From Blastococcus aurantiacus (GTDB lineage Bacteria; Actinomycetota; Actinomycetes; Mycobacteriales; Geodermatophilaceae), in NCBI RefSeq assembly GCF_900102425.1, contig NZ_FNBT01000006.1, positions 62,001-126,000 of the forward strand: a DNA stretch of 64,000 nt, in the 5' to 3' direction. The translations under genes were made by a program, and so were the position numbers. Within the stretch, counting starts at the first letter, position 1. Each line of letters begins with the position of its first letter. The notes under the pieces were generated by a model that was given only the letters and a program-made list of their open reading frames with translations, was not told the DNA's origin and ran no database searches. Positions 42,061 through 51,958 of this stretch are shown here, one piece after another.

Positions 42061-43455
42061 GTGAAGCAGACCCACCTCCCCGCCCAGCAGCTCGTCGAGC
42101 AGGCCCTCGCGGCCTCGACCGCCGACGCGCAGATCACCTACGTCACCGAGCACTCGGAGGCCAACCTGCGGTGGGCGGGCAACAGCCTGACCACCAACGG
42201 CGCCATGCGCTCGCGCTCCGTCGTCGTCATCTCCTTCGTCGACGGCGGGGCCGGCATGGCCTCGGGCACGGTCTCCCGCACCGGGACGCCGGACGTCGCC
42301 GAACTGGTCGCCGCGAGCGAGCGGGCCGCCCGCGACGCCGGTCCGGCCGAGGACGCCGTCCCGCTGGTGTCCGAGGCGCCGCCGGGCGCCGGCGACTGGT
42401 CGGCCGACCCCGCGGAGACCTCGATCGGGGTGTTCGGGGAGTTCGCCCCGGCCCTCGGTCAGGCGTTCGGCGAGGCCCGTGACCGCGGTGAGCTGCTGTT
42501 CGGCTTCGCCGAGCACTCGATGAGCACCACCTACCTGGGCACGTCCACCGGCCTGCGGCTCCGCACCGACCAGCCCACCGGCCGGGTCGAGCTCAACGGC
42601 AAGAGCCCCGACTTCGCCCGCTCGGTGTGGTCGGGCACCAGCACGCGCGACTTCCGTGACGTGTCGGTGGCCGCGCTGGCCGCCGAGGTGGAGCAGAAGA
42701 TGCGCTGGTCGCAGCGCCGCGTCGACCTCCCGGCCGGACGCTACGAGACGCTGCTGCCGCCCTCGGCGGTCAGCGACCTGATGATCTACCTCTACTGGAC
42801 GATGGAGGCCCGGGACGCCGACGAGGGCCGCAACGTCTTCGCCCGGAAGGGCGGGGGCAACCGCATCGGCGACCGGCTGGCCGAGCTCCCGCTCACGCTC
42901 CGCAGCGACCCCGCGGCCCCCGGGCTGGAGACCGCGCCCTTCCAGGTGGTGCCGGCCTCGTCCGGCGCGGCCTCGGTGTTCGACAACGGCCTTGCGGCCC
43001 CGGCGATCGACTGGATCACCGACGGCGTGCTGACCAACCTGGTGCGGCCCCGGGCCTGGGCGCTGAAGCAGACCGCGCCGGCGACCGTCGCCGTCGACAA
43101 CCTGATCCTCGAGGACCGGTCCGCGACGGTGCAGCCGGCCGACATGATGGCTGCCACCGAGCGCGGGCTGCTGCTCACCACGCTCTGGTACATCCGCGAG
43201 GTGGACCCGCAGACGCTGCTGCTGACGGGGCTCACCCGGGACGGCGTCTTCCTCGTGGAGGACGGCGAGGTCACCGGCGCGGTGAACAACTTCCGGTTCA
43301 ACGAGTCGCCGGTCGACCTGCTCGGGCGGGCGGTGCAGGCCAGCCGCACCGAGCGGACGCTGCCGCGGGAGTGGAACGACTGGTTCACCCGCGCCGCCAT
43401 GCCGATGCTGCGGGTGCCGGACTTCAACATGAGCTCGGTCTCGCCCGCGAGCTGA
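42061..43455 (+). CDS. tldE: TldE/PmbA family protein (non-catalytic partner)
   Basis: The 464-residue protein has the TldE/PmbA fold but no HExxxH motif, as expected for the structural partner of TldD. Visible segments are EANLRWAGNSLTTNG, GTSTGLRLRTDQPTGRVELNGKS, and the C-terminal TLWYIREVDPQTLLLTGLTRDGVFLVEDGEV. Together with TldD it forms the heterodimeric protease. Start is the GTG at 42061, 73 bp after the tldD stop. Confidence 0.92.
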   Translation: MKQTHLPAQQLVEQALAASTADAQITYVTEHSEANLRWAGNSLTTNGAMRSRSVVVISFVDGGAGMASGTVSRTGTPDVAELVAASERAARDAGPAEDAVPLVSEAPPGAGDWSADPAETSIGVFGEFAPALGQAFGEARDRGELLFGFAEHSMSTTYLGTSTGLRLRTDQPTGRVELNGKSPDFARSVWSGTSTRDFRDVSVAALAAEVEQKMRWSQRRVDLPAGRYETLLPPSAVSDLMIYLYWTMEARDADEGRNVFARKGGGNRIGDRLAELPLTLRSDPAAPGLETAPFQVVPASSGAASVFDNGLAAPAIDWITDGVLTNLVRPRAWALKQTAPATVAVDNLILEDRSATVQPADMMAATERGLLLTTLWYIREVDPQTLLLTGLTRDGVFLVEDGEVTGAVNNFRFNESPVDLLGRAVQASRTERTLPREWNDWFTRAAMPMLRVPDFNMSSVSPAS

Positions 43456-43721
43456 CCCCTCGGCGCACACCGGCGGACCCGTCCGTCACACCCGTCACGG
43501 CATCGGCGTCGAGCGGTGCATTTCCGCCAATCGAGCGGCGTGACCCCTGGGGACTAATGACGGCGACGCTTCGTGGTGGCCGGCTTACCGTGGGTGCTGA
43601 AAGTCGGAGCAACTCAGGGCTTTACCGCAGCGACGAAGCTGCCGAAACCTCCAGTAGCTCATTTTCTTCAACCGAGCACGGGCCCCGGTCTCCGGAACGG
43701 GCTGTCGAGGGGAGGACTCCC
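43456..43721 (+). other. 266-bp leader region upstream of the cysteine-rich gene
   Basis: This gap is noticeably richer in A and T than its surroundings, particularly from 43545 to 43680 (TTTACCGC, CTCATTTTCTTCAACC). It should hold the promoter of the small cysteine-rich gene and a long untranslated leader. A ribosome binding site (GGGGAGGA) is at its 3' end. No known riboswitch was recognised. Confidence 0.5.
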
Positions 43722-44024
43722 ATGAGCAGGAGTCACAAGCCGTCCGTCTTCCAGGTCGGCAAGGTCCGGGACGACGGGCACACCGTCGTCATCTCCGGCT
43801 GGGGGCTGGGCCTCTGCGCGGCGGCGTGCTCGTGCCACCGGCACCCGTCCGCCGGCAACCTCGCCATCGAGGAGGACCAGGCCGGTGGCCGCCTCGGCCT
43901 CGTCAGCTTCGCCGACGGTGGCTGCGACTGCTGCGAGGCGTGGACCGCCGACGAGCTGTCCGCGATCCTCCGCGACTTCCAGACCGTCGCCGGGCTCCAG
44001 GTCCAGGAGCCGCTCGCCGGCTGA
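43722..44024 (+). CDS. Small cysteine-rich protein of unknown function
   Basis: The 100-residue protein begins MSRSHKPSVFQVGKVRDDGHTVVISGWG. It contains two cysteine clusters, CAAACSCHRHP at about residues 32-42 and GGCDCCEAW at about 67-75, seven Cys in all with nearby His. This pattern could bind zinc or an iron-sulfur cluster, but no known family was recognised. The C-terminus (WTADELSAILRDFQTVAGLQV) looks helical. GGGGAGGA is 7 bp before the ATG. It follows tldE on the same strand after a long leader. Confidence 0.75.
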   Translation: MSRSHKPSVFQVGKVRDDGHTVVISGWGLGLCAAACSCHRHPSAGNLAIEEDQAGGRLGLVSFADGGCDCCEAWTADELSAILRDFQTVAGLQVQEPLAG

Positions 44025-44122
44025 TCGAAGGACCCCCTCGCCCCCCAGCCCTCGCTCCGCTCGGGCCGGGACCCTGCGAGAGGGCCGTTCCAGTACCTCA
44101 CCGTCGGGGTAGTGGCCGTCCC

Positions 44123-44617
44123 ATGCTGGGACGAGCCGCGCTGCGCGGAGCCTGCGCCGGTCTGGCCGGCGTCGCCGTGATGACCCTGTTCGAGAAGGTC
44201 GAGCAGTCGGTCACGTCGCGGCCGGACTCCTACGTGCCCGCCCGCACGCTGACCGCGCTCACGACCGGGCGGCGGCTGCCGGGCTCCGCCCGGCCCCCGC
44301 TGCGCAACCACCTCATGCACTGGGGAACCGGCGCGGCGGTCGGCGCCCTGCGCGGGATCTGGTCCGCCGCCGGCCTGCGCGGCTGGCGCGCGTCGGCCTG
44401 GCACACCTCCGTACGGCTGGCCACCGACCAGACCCTCGAGAACGCGACCGGCGTCGGGGCGCCGCCGTGGACCTGGTCCCGCCGGGACCAGGTCGTCGAC
44501 GTCGGGCACAAGGCCGTCTACTCGTTCGTCACCGGCGCGGTCTCCGACCTCCTGGTGCCGCTCGCCCCCGACCGGGGCCCCGACGGGACCGCCCGGGGAG
44601 CCCGCCGGGGCAGGTGA
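44123..44617 (+). CDS. Membrane-associated protein of unknown function
   Basis: The 164-residue protein begins MLGRAALRGACAGLAGVAVMTLFEKVEQ with one or two hydrophobic N-terminal segments. Later come NHLMHWGTGAAVGALRGIWSAAGLRGW and a HKAVYSFVTGAVSDLLVPL segment near the C-terminus. The pattern of Gly-rich helices with a conserved HW resembles DUF1440-like inner membrane proteins, but this is only a resemblance. No clear Shine-Dalgarno sequence precedes the ATG. Confidence 0.6.
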   Translation: MLGRAALRGACAGLAGVAVMTLFEKVEQSVTSRPDSYVPARTLTALTTGRRLPGSARPPLRNHLMHWGTGAAVGALRGIWSAAGLRGWRASAWHTSVRLATDQTLENATGVGAPPWTWSRRDQVVDVGHKAVYSFVTGAVSDLLVPLAPDRGPDGTARGARRGR

Positions 44618-44763
44618 GGCTCGTGTGACGAACGGGGTGGGTCGACGGCTTCCCATCCCGCGCGCCGTCAGCTACGTGTCGACACCGCGTCCCTACGGTG
44701 CGTATCGACGCGCAACGAACAGTGCCCTTCCCCGGCACCGGCGCAGCTGATCGGAGGCCGACG

Positions 44764-45792
44764 GTGCAGTCCGCGCGCACGACCCAGCGTCGCCGTTCCC
44801 GTGCCGTACTCGCCCTCGGAGCCGCGCTGGTCGCGGTCACCGCGAGCGTGCTGGCGCCGACGCCGGCCGGAGCCGCACCCGGCACCGCGGCCGAGGCGGG
44901 CGAGCTCATGCGCAAGGCGGCCCAGGAGCTGACCGTCGTCGACGAGCACCTGCACGAGGCCGAGCTGGTCGTGGCCGAGCAGCGGAAGGCCGCCGCGGCC
45001 GCCGCGGAGAAGGCCGCCGCCGCGCACGAGGCCATGGCCGTCTACGAGCCGCAGCTGCGCGCCATCGCCCAGACCGCCCACACGGGCCGGAGCCAGTCGC
45101 GGATGGCCGCCTTCCTCACCAGCGAGTCCGCCGACGAGCTGGTCCAGCAGATCACCACGCTGGACCTCATCGCCGCCCGGACCAACGCCGTCGTGTCCGA
45201 GGCCGCCACTGCCCAGCGGGCGGCCCGGCAGGCGCAGGCGGCCGCCGACGAGGCCACCGCCCTCGCGGAGGCCGGCGCCCAGCAGCTGCGGGAGCAGAAG
45301 GCCGAGGTCGAGAAGCGCGCGGCCGAGTACCAGAGCGACTTCGCCCGGCTGTCGGCCGCCGAGCAGGAGCGCGTCACCACGGCCGTCGCCGGGCGCTCGC
45401 TGCGGGCGCCCGACGTGGACGAGCTTCCCGTGGCGCCGGGCTCGGCGGCTGCCGTGGCCATCGCGGCCGCGCTGCAGCAGGTGGGCGACAGCTACGCGGC
45501 CGGTGGCACCGGCCCCAACGCCTTCGACTGCTCCGGTCTCACCCAGTACGCGTACTCGACCGCCGGTGTGGCGTTGCCGCACTCCAGCCGCGCGCAGTCG
45601 ACGCTCGGCCGGCAGGTGTCCCGGAACGAGCTCCAGCCCGGCGACCTGGTCTTCTACTACTCGCCGATCAGCCACGTGGCGCTCTACATCGGCAACGGGA
45701 TGGTCGTGCACGCCCGCACCTACGGGAAGCCGGTCGCCGTGACCAGCGTCGACCAGAGCGGCTACCGGTTCGGCGTCCGCCTCACCGGCTGA
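44764..45792 (+). CDS. Secreted NlpC/P60 peptidoglycan endopeptidase (RipA/RipC-like)
   Basis: The 342-residue protein has a signal peptide (VQSARTTQRRRSRAVLALGA, cleaved near AGA-AP). A long Ala/Gln/Glu-rich coiled coil follows (about residues 40-215), then a C-terminal NlpC/P60 domain. Catalytic residues visible are Cys256 in AFDCSGLTQYAY and the His in SPISHVALYIGNG, with HARTYGKPV behind. It should cut the stem peptide of peptidoglycan at the cell surface, with the coiled coil mediating control. GGAGG is 6 bp before the GTG at 44764; a further upstream start would add 22 residues ahead of the signal peptide. Confidence 0.9.
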   Translation: MQSARTTQRRRSRAVLALGAALVAVTASVLAPTPAGAAPGTAAEAGELMRKAAQELTVVDEHLHEAELVVAEQRKAAAAAAEKAAAAHEAMAVYEPQLRAIAQTAHTGRSQSRMAAFLTSESADELVQQITTLDLIAARTNAVVSEAATAQRAARQAQAAADEATALAEAGAQQLREQKAEVEKRAAEYQSDFARLSAAEQERVTTAVAGRSLRAPDVDELPVAPGSAAAVAIAAALQQVGDSYAAGGTGPNAFDCSGLTQYAYSTAGVALPHSSRAQSTLGRQVSRNELQPGDLVFYYSPISHVALYIGNGMVVHARTYGKPVAVTSVDQSGYRFGVRLTG

Positions 45793-45844
45793 TCCGGAGG
45801 GGACCCGGTACGGGACGCCGCGCCGCCGACGGCACAATCGACCG

Positions 45845-45874
45845 GTGACCGCTCTGATCTCCCACTGCGGGTGA
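45845..45874 (+). CDS. Nine-codon upstream ORF overlapping the permease start
   Basis: GTG at 45845 opens a 9-codon frame (V-T-A-L-I-S-H-C-G) whose TGA overlaps the permease GTG at 45871 in a GTGA arrangement. A CACAAT -10-like box ends about 8 bp before it, so it could be translated from a leaderless mRNA. It would couple permease translation to its own. It is too short to test by codon use. Confidence 0.35.
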   Translation: MTALISHCG

Positions 45875-47337
45875 CCACCACCGCGACCGACCCGCAGGCG
45901 CCCACGCTGCGCCCCGACGCCGTCGGCTTCCTCGACACCCTCGTCATCGGCCTCGCGGCCACCTCGCCGGCCTACTCGCTGGCCGCCGTCCTCGGTCCGA
46001 TCGTCGCCCTCGTCGGGGTGCACGCCCCGGGCGTGCTGCTGGCCTCGTTCCTGCCGATGCTGCTCATCGCCGGCGCGTTCGCCGCGCTCAACCGCGTCGA
46101 CCCCGACTGCGGCACCACCTTCTCCTGGGTCACCCGCGCGCTCGGCCCGTGGACGGGATGGATGGGCGGGTGGGCCATCGCGATGACCGGCGTCCTGGTG
46201 CTGGGCTCCCTCGCCGAGGTCGGCGTGCGGTTCACCCTGCTGGCCGCCGGTCTGGACGGCTGGGCGGGGTCGACGCCGGTGGTCATGGGCCTGTCGGTGC
46301 TGCTGGTGGTCGTCATGGCGGCGATCTGCGTGCGCGGCACCGAGCTCTCCGCGCGGCTGCAGAACGGGCTCATCGTGGCCCAGACCGTGGCGCTGGCGGT
46401 CTTCGCCGTCGTGGCCCTGGTGCGCGGCCTCCGGGGGACGAGCCCCCTGGGCGGCCTGACCCCGGAGTGGAGCTGGTTGGACCCGTTCGGCTCCGGTGGC
46501 GCGGCCCTGACCAGCGGCCTGCTGCTCGGCGTCTTCGCCTACTGGGGCTGGGAGTCCGCGGTCAACCTCACCGAGGAGACCCGCGACCCGCTGCGGGCAC
46601 CGGGCCGGGCCGGCATCTGGTCGACGGTGGCCCTCCTGGTCACCTACCTGGGCGTGGCGACGGCGGTCCTCGCCTTCGCGGGCACCGGCTGGCTGGCCGG
46701 CAACGCCGACGAGGAGGAGGCGGTCTTCGCCCTGCTGTCCACCCGGGTGCTCGGTGGCTGGGACTGGGTGGTGCTGGTGGCCGTGGCCACCTCCGCCATC
46801 GCGTCGACGCAGACGACGATCATCCCGGCGTCGCGGACCGGCCTGTCGATGGCCCGCCGCGCCGCGCTGCCGCGCCGCTTCGCCTCCATCTCGCCGAGCC
46901 ACCGCACGCCCGACGTCTCCACCTGGTGGGTCGCCGGCATCGGGGTGGTCTGGTACGTCGGCGTGGGGCTGATCAGCGAGAACGCCTTGTACGACTCGAT
47001 CACCGGGCTCTCGCTGCTGATCGCGCTCTACTACGCGCTCACCGGCCTGGCCTGCGCCGTCTACTTCCGGCGGCAGCTGTTCTCGAGCGTGCGCAACCTG
47101 CTCCTGCTCGGGGTGGGCCCGCTGGCCGGCGCGGCCATGCTCGCCTGGCTGCTGGTGCTCTCGGTGCGGGACCTGGCCGACGCGGAGAACAGCTACACCG
47201 GCCAGGCATGGCTGGGCGTCGGCCCGCCGCTGGTCATCGGCATCGGCGTCATGGCCGCCGGAGCGGTGCTCGTGCTGTGGTGGCGTCGACGGGACGCGCG
47301 CTTCTGGCAGGAGCGGCCGAGCACCTACGCGGGCTGA
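45871..47337 (+). CDS. APC superfamily amino-acid permease
   Basis: The 488-residue protein has about 12-14 membrane helices. It begins with a polar stretch and then GFLDTLVIGLAATSPAYSLAAVLGPIVALVG, the helix 1 pattern of APC transporters. It continues with DPDCGTTFSWVTRALGPWTGWMGGW, YWGWESAVNLTEETRDP and IASTQTTIIPASRTGLSMARR. It should import or exchange amino acids or amines with protons; the substrate is unknown. The GTG start has no clear ribosome binding site, which fits coupling to the 9-codon frame upstream. It converges with the YdeI gene, 9 bp apart. Confidence 0.9.
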   Translation: MTTTATDPQAPTLRPDAVGFLDTLVIGLAATSPAYSLAAVLGPIVALVGVHAPGVLLASFLPMLLIAGAFAALNRVDPDCGTTFSWVTRALGPWTGWMGGWAIAMTGVLVLGSLAEVGVRFTLLAAGLDGWAGSTPVVMGLSVLLVVVMAAICVRGTELSARLQNGLIVAQTVALAVFAVVALVRGLRGTSPLGGLTPEWSWLDPFGSGGAALTSGLLLGVFAYWGWESAVNLTEETRDPLRAPGRAGIWSTVALLVTYLGVATAVLAFAGTGWLAGNADEEEAVFALLSTRVLGGWDWVVLVAVATSAIASTQTTIIPASRTGLSMARRAALPRRFASISPSHRTPDVSTWWVAGIGVVWYVGVGLISENALYDSITGLSLLIALYYALTGLACAVYFRRQLFSSVRNLLLLGVGPLAGAAMLAWLLVLSVRDLADAENSYTGQAWLGVGPPLVIGIGVMAAGAVLVLWWRRRDARFWQERPSTYAG

Positions 47338-47346
47338 CCCGCGCGG

Positions 47347-47925
47347 TCAGTGCGGGGTGCCGCCGGTGGCCAGCAGCTCCACGAGTGCGGCGATCCGCTT
47401 GGCGCGGGTCTTCTCCGTGGTCGCGGTGTGCACCCGGTGGAGGACGGCGTAGCGGTTCTGCCCGTTCAGGGCGTCGAACGCCGCCCGGGCGGCCGGGACG
47501 GCGTCGAGGGCGGCGGTGAGGTCGTCGGGCACGGTGATGGTGGCCGGGCCGGCGTAGGCCCGCTCCCACCGGCCGTCGGCCTTCGCCGCCTCGACGGCGG
47601 CCAGCCCGGCGGGGCGCATCCGGCCCTCGGCGATCAGCCGCTCCACCGTCGCGACGTTCTTCAGCGACCAGACGCTCCTCGGCCGCCGTGGAGTGATCCG
47701 CTGCAGGTAGAACGAGTCGTCGAGCCGGTTGGCGCGGCCGTCGATCCAGCCGAAGCAGAGCAGCACCTCGACCATCTGCTCCCAGTTCACCGACGGGACG
47801 CCGGAGCCCTTCTTCGCGATCTTCACGTAGAGGCCGGGTGCGGACTCGTGCTCGGCCTCCAGCCAGGCCTCGAGGGCGGCCTGGTCGGCGAAGGCGAGCA
47901 CCGGCAGGTCCGTCGGCAGCGTCAC
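47347..47925 (-). CDS. YdeI/OmdA family protein
   Basis: The 192-residue protein has the YdeI/OmpD-associated family features: ALEAWLEAEHESAPGLYVKIAKKGSG, then EVLLCFGWIDGRANRLDDSFYLQRITPRRPRSVWSLKN, and a C-terminal basic helix TTEKTRAKRIAALVELL. These proteins are small, soluble and linked to stress or antimicrobial-peptide tolerance in some bacteria. The exact role is unknown. It stands alone on its strand. Confidence 0.88.
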   Translation of the reverse strand: MTLPTDLPVLAFADQAALEAWLEAEHESAPGLYVKIAKKGSGVPSVNWEQMVEVLLCFGWIDGRANRLDDSFYLQRITPRRPRSVWSLKNVATVERLIAEGRMRPAGLAAVEAAKADGRWERAYAGPATITVPDDLTAALDAVPAARAAFDALNGQNRYAVLHRVHTATTEKTRAKRIAALVELLATGGTPH

Positions 47926-48023
47926 GGCGCCATCCTGCCCGGCGGGGGTGACGGTTTCGGGATCGTCGCGCGCGGCTACCGGCGAGCGGACGGCCGCAGG
48001 GTGCGGCCCGGGCGGGGGTACGG

Positions 48024-48764
48024 GTGGCGAGCAGGGAACCGGGGCCGTCGGTGCTCTGGCTGGTGCGGCACGGCGAGAGCCTGGGGAACGTCGCCGATGC
48101 GCACGCCCAGCGGGCCGGGGCCGGCCGGCTGGACCTCGACGTCCGCGATCCCGACGTCGCGCTGTCCGACACCGGGCGCTCCCAGGCCGAGGCGCTGGGC
48201 ACGTGGCTGGCCGGGCTGCCGGAGGACGAGCGCCCGACGGCGGTGCTCAGCTCGCCGTTCGAGCGCGCACTCACCACCGCGCAGCTGGCCACCGCCGGGC
48301 TGGGCCTCGGGGTGCGCACGGACGAGCGGCTGCGGGAGCGGGACTTCGGCGCCTTCGACAGGATGACCGGTGCGGGGATCCGCGAGCAGTTCCCGGACGA
48401 GGCCGCCCGCCGGGACCTGCTGGGCAAGTTCTACTACCGGCCGCCGGGCGGCGAGAGCTGGGCCGACGTCGCCCTGCGCATCCGCAGCCTGCTGGCCACC
48501 GAGGCGCTCCGGCACGACGGCGAGCGGCTGGTGCTGGTGGCGCACCAGGCGGTGATCATGGTCTTCCGCTACGTGCTGGAGGAGCTGACGGAGCACGAGC
48601 TGCTCGCCGTCGACCGCGAGGAGCAGGTCGCCAACGCGTCGCTCACCCGCTACGAGCGCGACGGGTCCGGCACCTTCCGGCTCGTCACGTTCAACGAGGT
48701 GGCCCACCTGACCGCCGAGGACGAGCAGATCACGAAGGAGCCCGATGTCGCCCAGCAGGCCTGA
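48024..48764 (+). CDS. Histidine phosphatase superfamily protein
   Basis: The 246-residue protein has the catalytic LVRHGESLGNVAD motif near the N-terminus (RHG nucleophile His). It also has SSPFERALTTAQ, the acid residue in RERDFGAFD, and the second His in LVLVAHQAV. This is the phosphoglycerate-mutase-like/broad phosphatase group; the substrate is unknown. The last 20 bp overlap the start of the NnrD gene in another frame, so the two are translationally linked. Confidence 0.88.
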   Translation: MASREPGPSVLWLVRHGESLGNVADAHAQRAGAGRLDLDVRDPDVALSDTGRSQAEALGTWLAGLPEDERPTAVLSSPFERALTTAQLATAGLGLGVRTDERLRERDFGAFDRMTGAGIREQFPDEAARRDLLGKFYYRPPGGESWADVALRIRSLLATEALRHDGERLVLVAHQAVIMVFRYVLEELTEHELLAVDREEQVANASLTRYERDGSGTFRLVTFNEVAHLTAEDEQITKEPDVAQQA

Positions 48765-49635
48765 CCCCGTTCTCGTCACCCCCGAGGTGCTCCGGAACTG
48801 GCCGCTGCCGGAGCCGTCGGGGGGCAAGAACGCCCGCGGGTCGATCCTGGTGATCGGCGGCAGCACCGAGACCCTCGGCGCGGTGCTGCTGGCCGCCGTC
48901 GCCGCGATGCGGGCGGGTGCGGGCAAGCTGCAGGTGGCCACGGTCGCCTCGATGGCCCCGCACGTCGCCACCGCGCTGCCCGAGGCGCTGGTCCGGGCGC
49001 TGCCGCAGACCGACGGCGGCGCGATCGCGCCCGAGGCGGCCGACACCGTCCGCGACCTGGCGGAGGCGGCCGACGCCGTCCTCATCGGGCCCGGCATGGC
49101 GGACAAGGAGGCCACGCAGGCCTTCGGCGAGCGGCTGCTGCCGCACCTGCACGGCCCGCTCACCCTCGATGCCCTCGGCCTGGCCACGGTGACCGCGGAG
49201 GAGAGCTGCGTGCACCACCTGGAGGGCCGCGTGGTGCTCACCCCCAACCCCACCGAGGCCGCCTACGCGCTGCACGTGGACGAGGACCGGATCGACGAGG
49301 ACCCGGCCGGTTCCGCCGCGGACCTCGCCGCCCGCACCCGCGCCGTCGTCGGCCTGGGCGGGGCGACCTCCTGGATCGCCGCGCCGGACGGCCGGCTGTG
49401 GCGGGACGACAGCGGCAACGCCGGGCTCGGCGTCTCCGGCTCCGGCGACGTGCGCGCCGGGATCACCGGGGGACTGCTGGCCCGCGGCGCCGAGCCGGCC
49501 CAGGCCGCGCTGTGGGCCGCCTGGCTGCACGGCCGCGCCGGCGAGCGGCTGGCCTCGTCGGTGGGCCGGCTGGGCTTCCTCGCGCGGGAGCTGCCCGGCG
49601 AGGTGCCGGCCGCGCTGGCCGAGGTGGCGCCCTGA
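48745..49635 (+). CDS. nnrD: ADP/ATP-dependent NAD(P)H-hydrate dehydratase
   Basis: The 296-residue ribokinase-like protein repairs hydrated NADH and NADPH. Signatures are SGGKNARGSILVIGGSTETLGAVLLAAVAAMRAGAGK, VVLTPNPTEAA, VVGLGGATSWIAAPDG and GNAGLGVSGSGDVRAGITGGLLARG with the catalytic Asp. The N-terminal epimerase domain found in fused Nnr proteins is absent, so this is the stand-alone dehydratase. AAGGAGC precedes the ATG at 48745, which lies inside the end of the phosphatase gene. Confidence 0.9.
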   Translation: MSPSRPDPVLVTPEVLRNWPLPEPSGGKNARGSILVIGGSTETLGAVLLAAVAAMRAGAGKLQVATVASMAPHVATALPEALVRALPQTDGGAIAPEAADTVRDLAEAADAVLIGPGMADKEATQAFGERLLPHLHGPLTLDALGLATVTAEESCVHHLEGRVVLTPNPTEAAYALHVDEDRIDEDPAGSAADLAARTRAVVGLGGATSWIAAPDGRLWRDDSGNAGLGVSGSGDVRAGITGGLLARGAEPAQAALWAAWLHGRAGERLASSVGRLGFLARELPGEVPAALAEVAP

Positions 49636-51044
<1,409 letters not shown>

Positions 51045-51045
<1 letters not shown>

Positions 51046-51347
51046 TGGCCCATCCACAGCCCCGGGCGGCCGACGTGTTCGTCGCCGACTTCGAGCGCCG
51101 GCGCGGCGGACGGGTGCTGTACGGCGTCCGCGTCCTCGGCGCGTTCGTGGGATCGCTGTTCCAGGGTCTGGTGCCCCTGCCGGCGGTGCACGACGTCGTC
51201 GTCCGCCGTCGTGACGACGGCACCGAGGTGGCCCGGATCCCGGTGGAGAACCCCGACCTGCCCGGCGACAGCCTGCGGTTCGTGCAGGCCGACCTCGCCT
51301 CCCACAGCCCCGACGAGTTCGTCGCGGAGTGGAGCACGCGCTCCTGA
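51045..51347 (+). CDS. Small protein of unknown function coupled to gdhA
   Basis: The 100-residue protein begins MAHPQPRAADVFVADFERRRGG and contains FVGSLFQGLVPLPAVHDVVVRRRDDGTEVARIPVENPDLPGDSLRFVQADL. It looks like a small soluble beta-rich domain; the family was not recognised. The ATG overlaps the gdhA stop, so it is probably co-translated with glutamate dehydrogenase and may serve in nitrogen metabolism, which is inference. Confidence 0.7.
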
Positions 51348-51396
51348 CCGCTGACCCGGACGCGCCGACGTGGGCCGGCTGTGCTGGGGTGCAGGG

Positions 51397-51930
51397 GTGA
51401 CGGACAACTTCATCGGCGCCCTGGACTTCGGCACCCCCGCGATCGACGACGAGGCGTTCGTCGCGCCCACGGCGGTCGTGGTGGGGGCGGTGACGATGGG
51501 CCCGCGGTCCAGCATCTGGTACGGCGCGGTGGCCCGGGCCGACGCCGAGGTCATCGAGATCGGCGCCGACTCCAACATCCAGGACGGCTGCACGCTGCAC
51601 TCGGACCCCGGCTTCCCGCTGGTCGTGGGGGAGCGCGTGTCGGTGGGGCACCGGGTCGTGCTGCACGGCGCCCGCATCGACGACGACGTGCTCGTCGGCA
51701 TGGGCAGCGTGGTCATGAACGGCGCGCACATCGGCTCGGGCTCGATCGTGGCGGCCGGCGCCGTCGTCACCCAGGGCAAGGTCTTCCCGCCCCGCTCGCT
51801 CATCGCCGGCGTCCCGGCGAAGGTGATGCGCGAGGCGACCGAGGACGACCAGCTGCACATCCGCTACAACGCGAAGGCCTACAGCGACCGCCTCGACGGC
51901 GCCCGGCGCGTGCGCCGCATCGACGGCTGA
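51397..51930 (+). CDS. Gamma-class carbonic anhydrase-like protein
   Basis: The 177-residue left-handed beta-helix protein has hexapeptide repeats and the ligand residues of the gamma-carbonic anhydrase group: SIWYGAVARADAEVIEIGADSNIQDGCTLH, SVGHRVVLHGARI and DDVLVGMGSVVMNGAHIG. Three zinc-ligand His residues are in place (TLH, VGHRVVLH). YrdA-like members hydrate CO2 or act as acyl-CoA-related proteins. The GTG at 51397 has AGGGG-like sequence close to it. Confidence 0.87.
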   Translation: MTDNFIGALDFGTPAIDDEAFVAPTAVVVGAVTMGPRSSIWYGAVARADAEVIEIGADSNIQDGCTLHSDPGFPLVVGERVSVGHRVVLHGARIDDDVLVGMGSVVMNGAHIGSGSIVAAGAVVTQGKVFPPRSLIAGVPAKVMREATEDDQLHIRYNAKAYSDRLDGARRVRRIDG

Positions 51931-51958
51931 TCGGCGGGCGGCTCGCTAGCGTGACGGC

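Noticed and set aside
40473-43455. TldD/TldE as the mycofactocin-maturing protease
   Set aside because: MftA is cleaved by MftE, a creatininase-family enzyme that is present at 24434. TldD/TldE lie 24 kb from mftC, and nothing links them to the pathway.
44618-44763. Cyclic di-AMP (ydaO-type) riboswitch upstream of the NlpC/P60 gene
   Set aside because: Actinobacterial cell-wall hydrolase genes often have one, but the conserved segments of that RNA are not present in this 146-bp gap.
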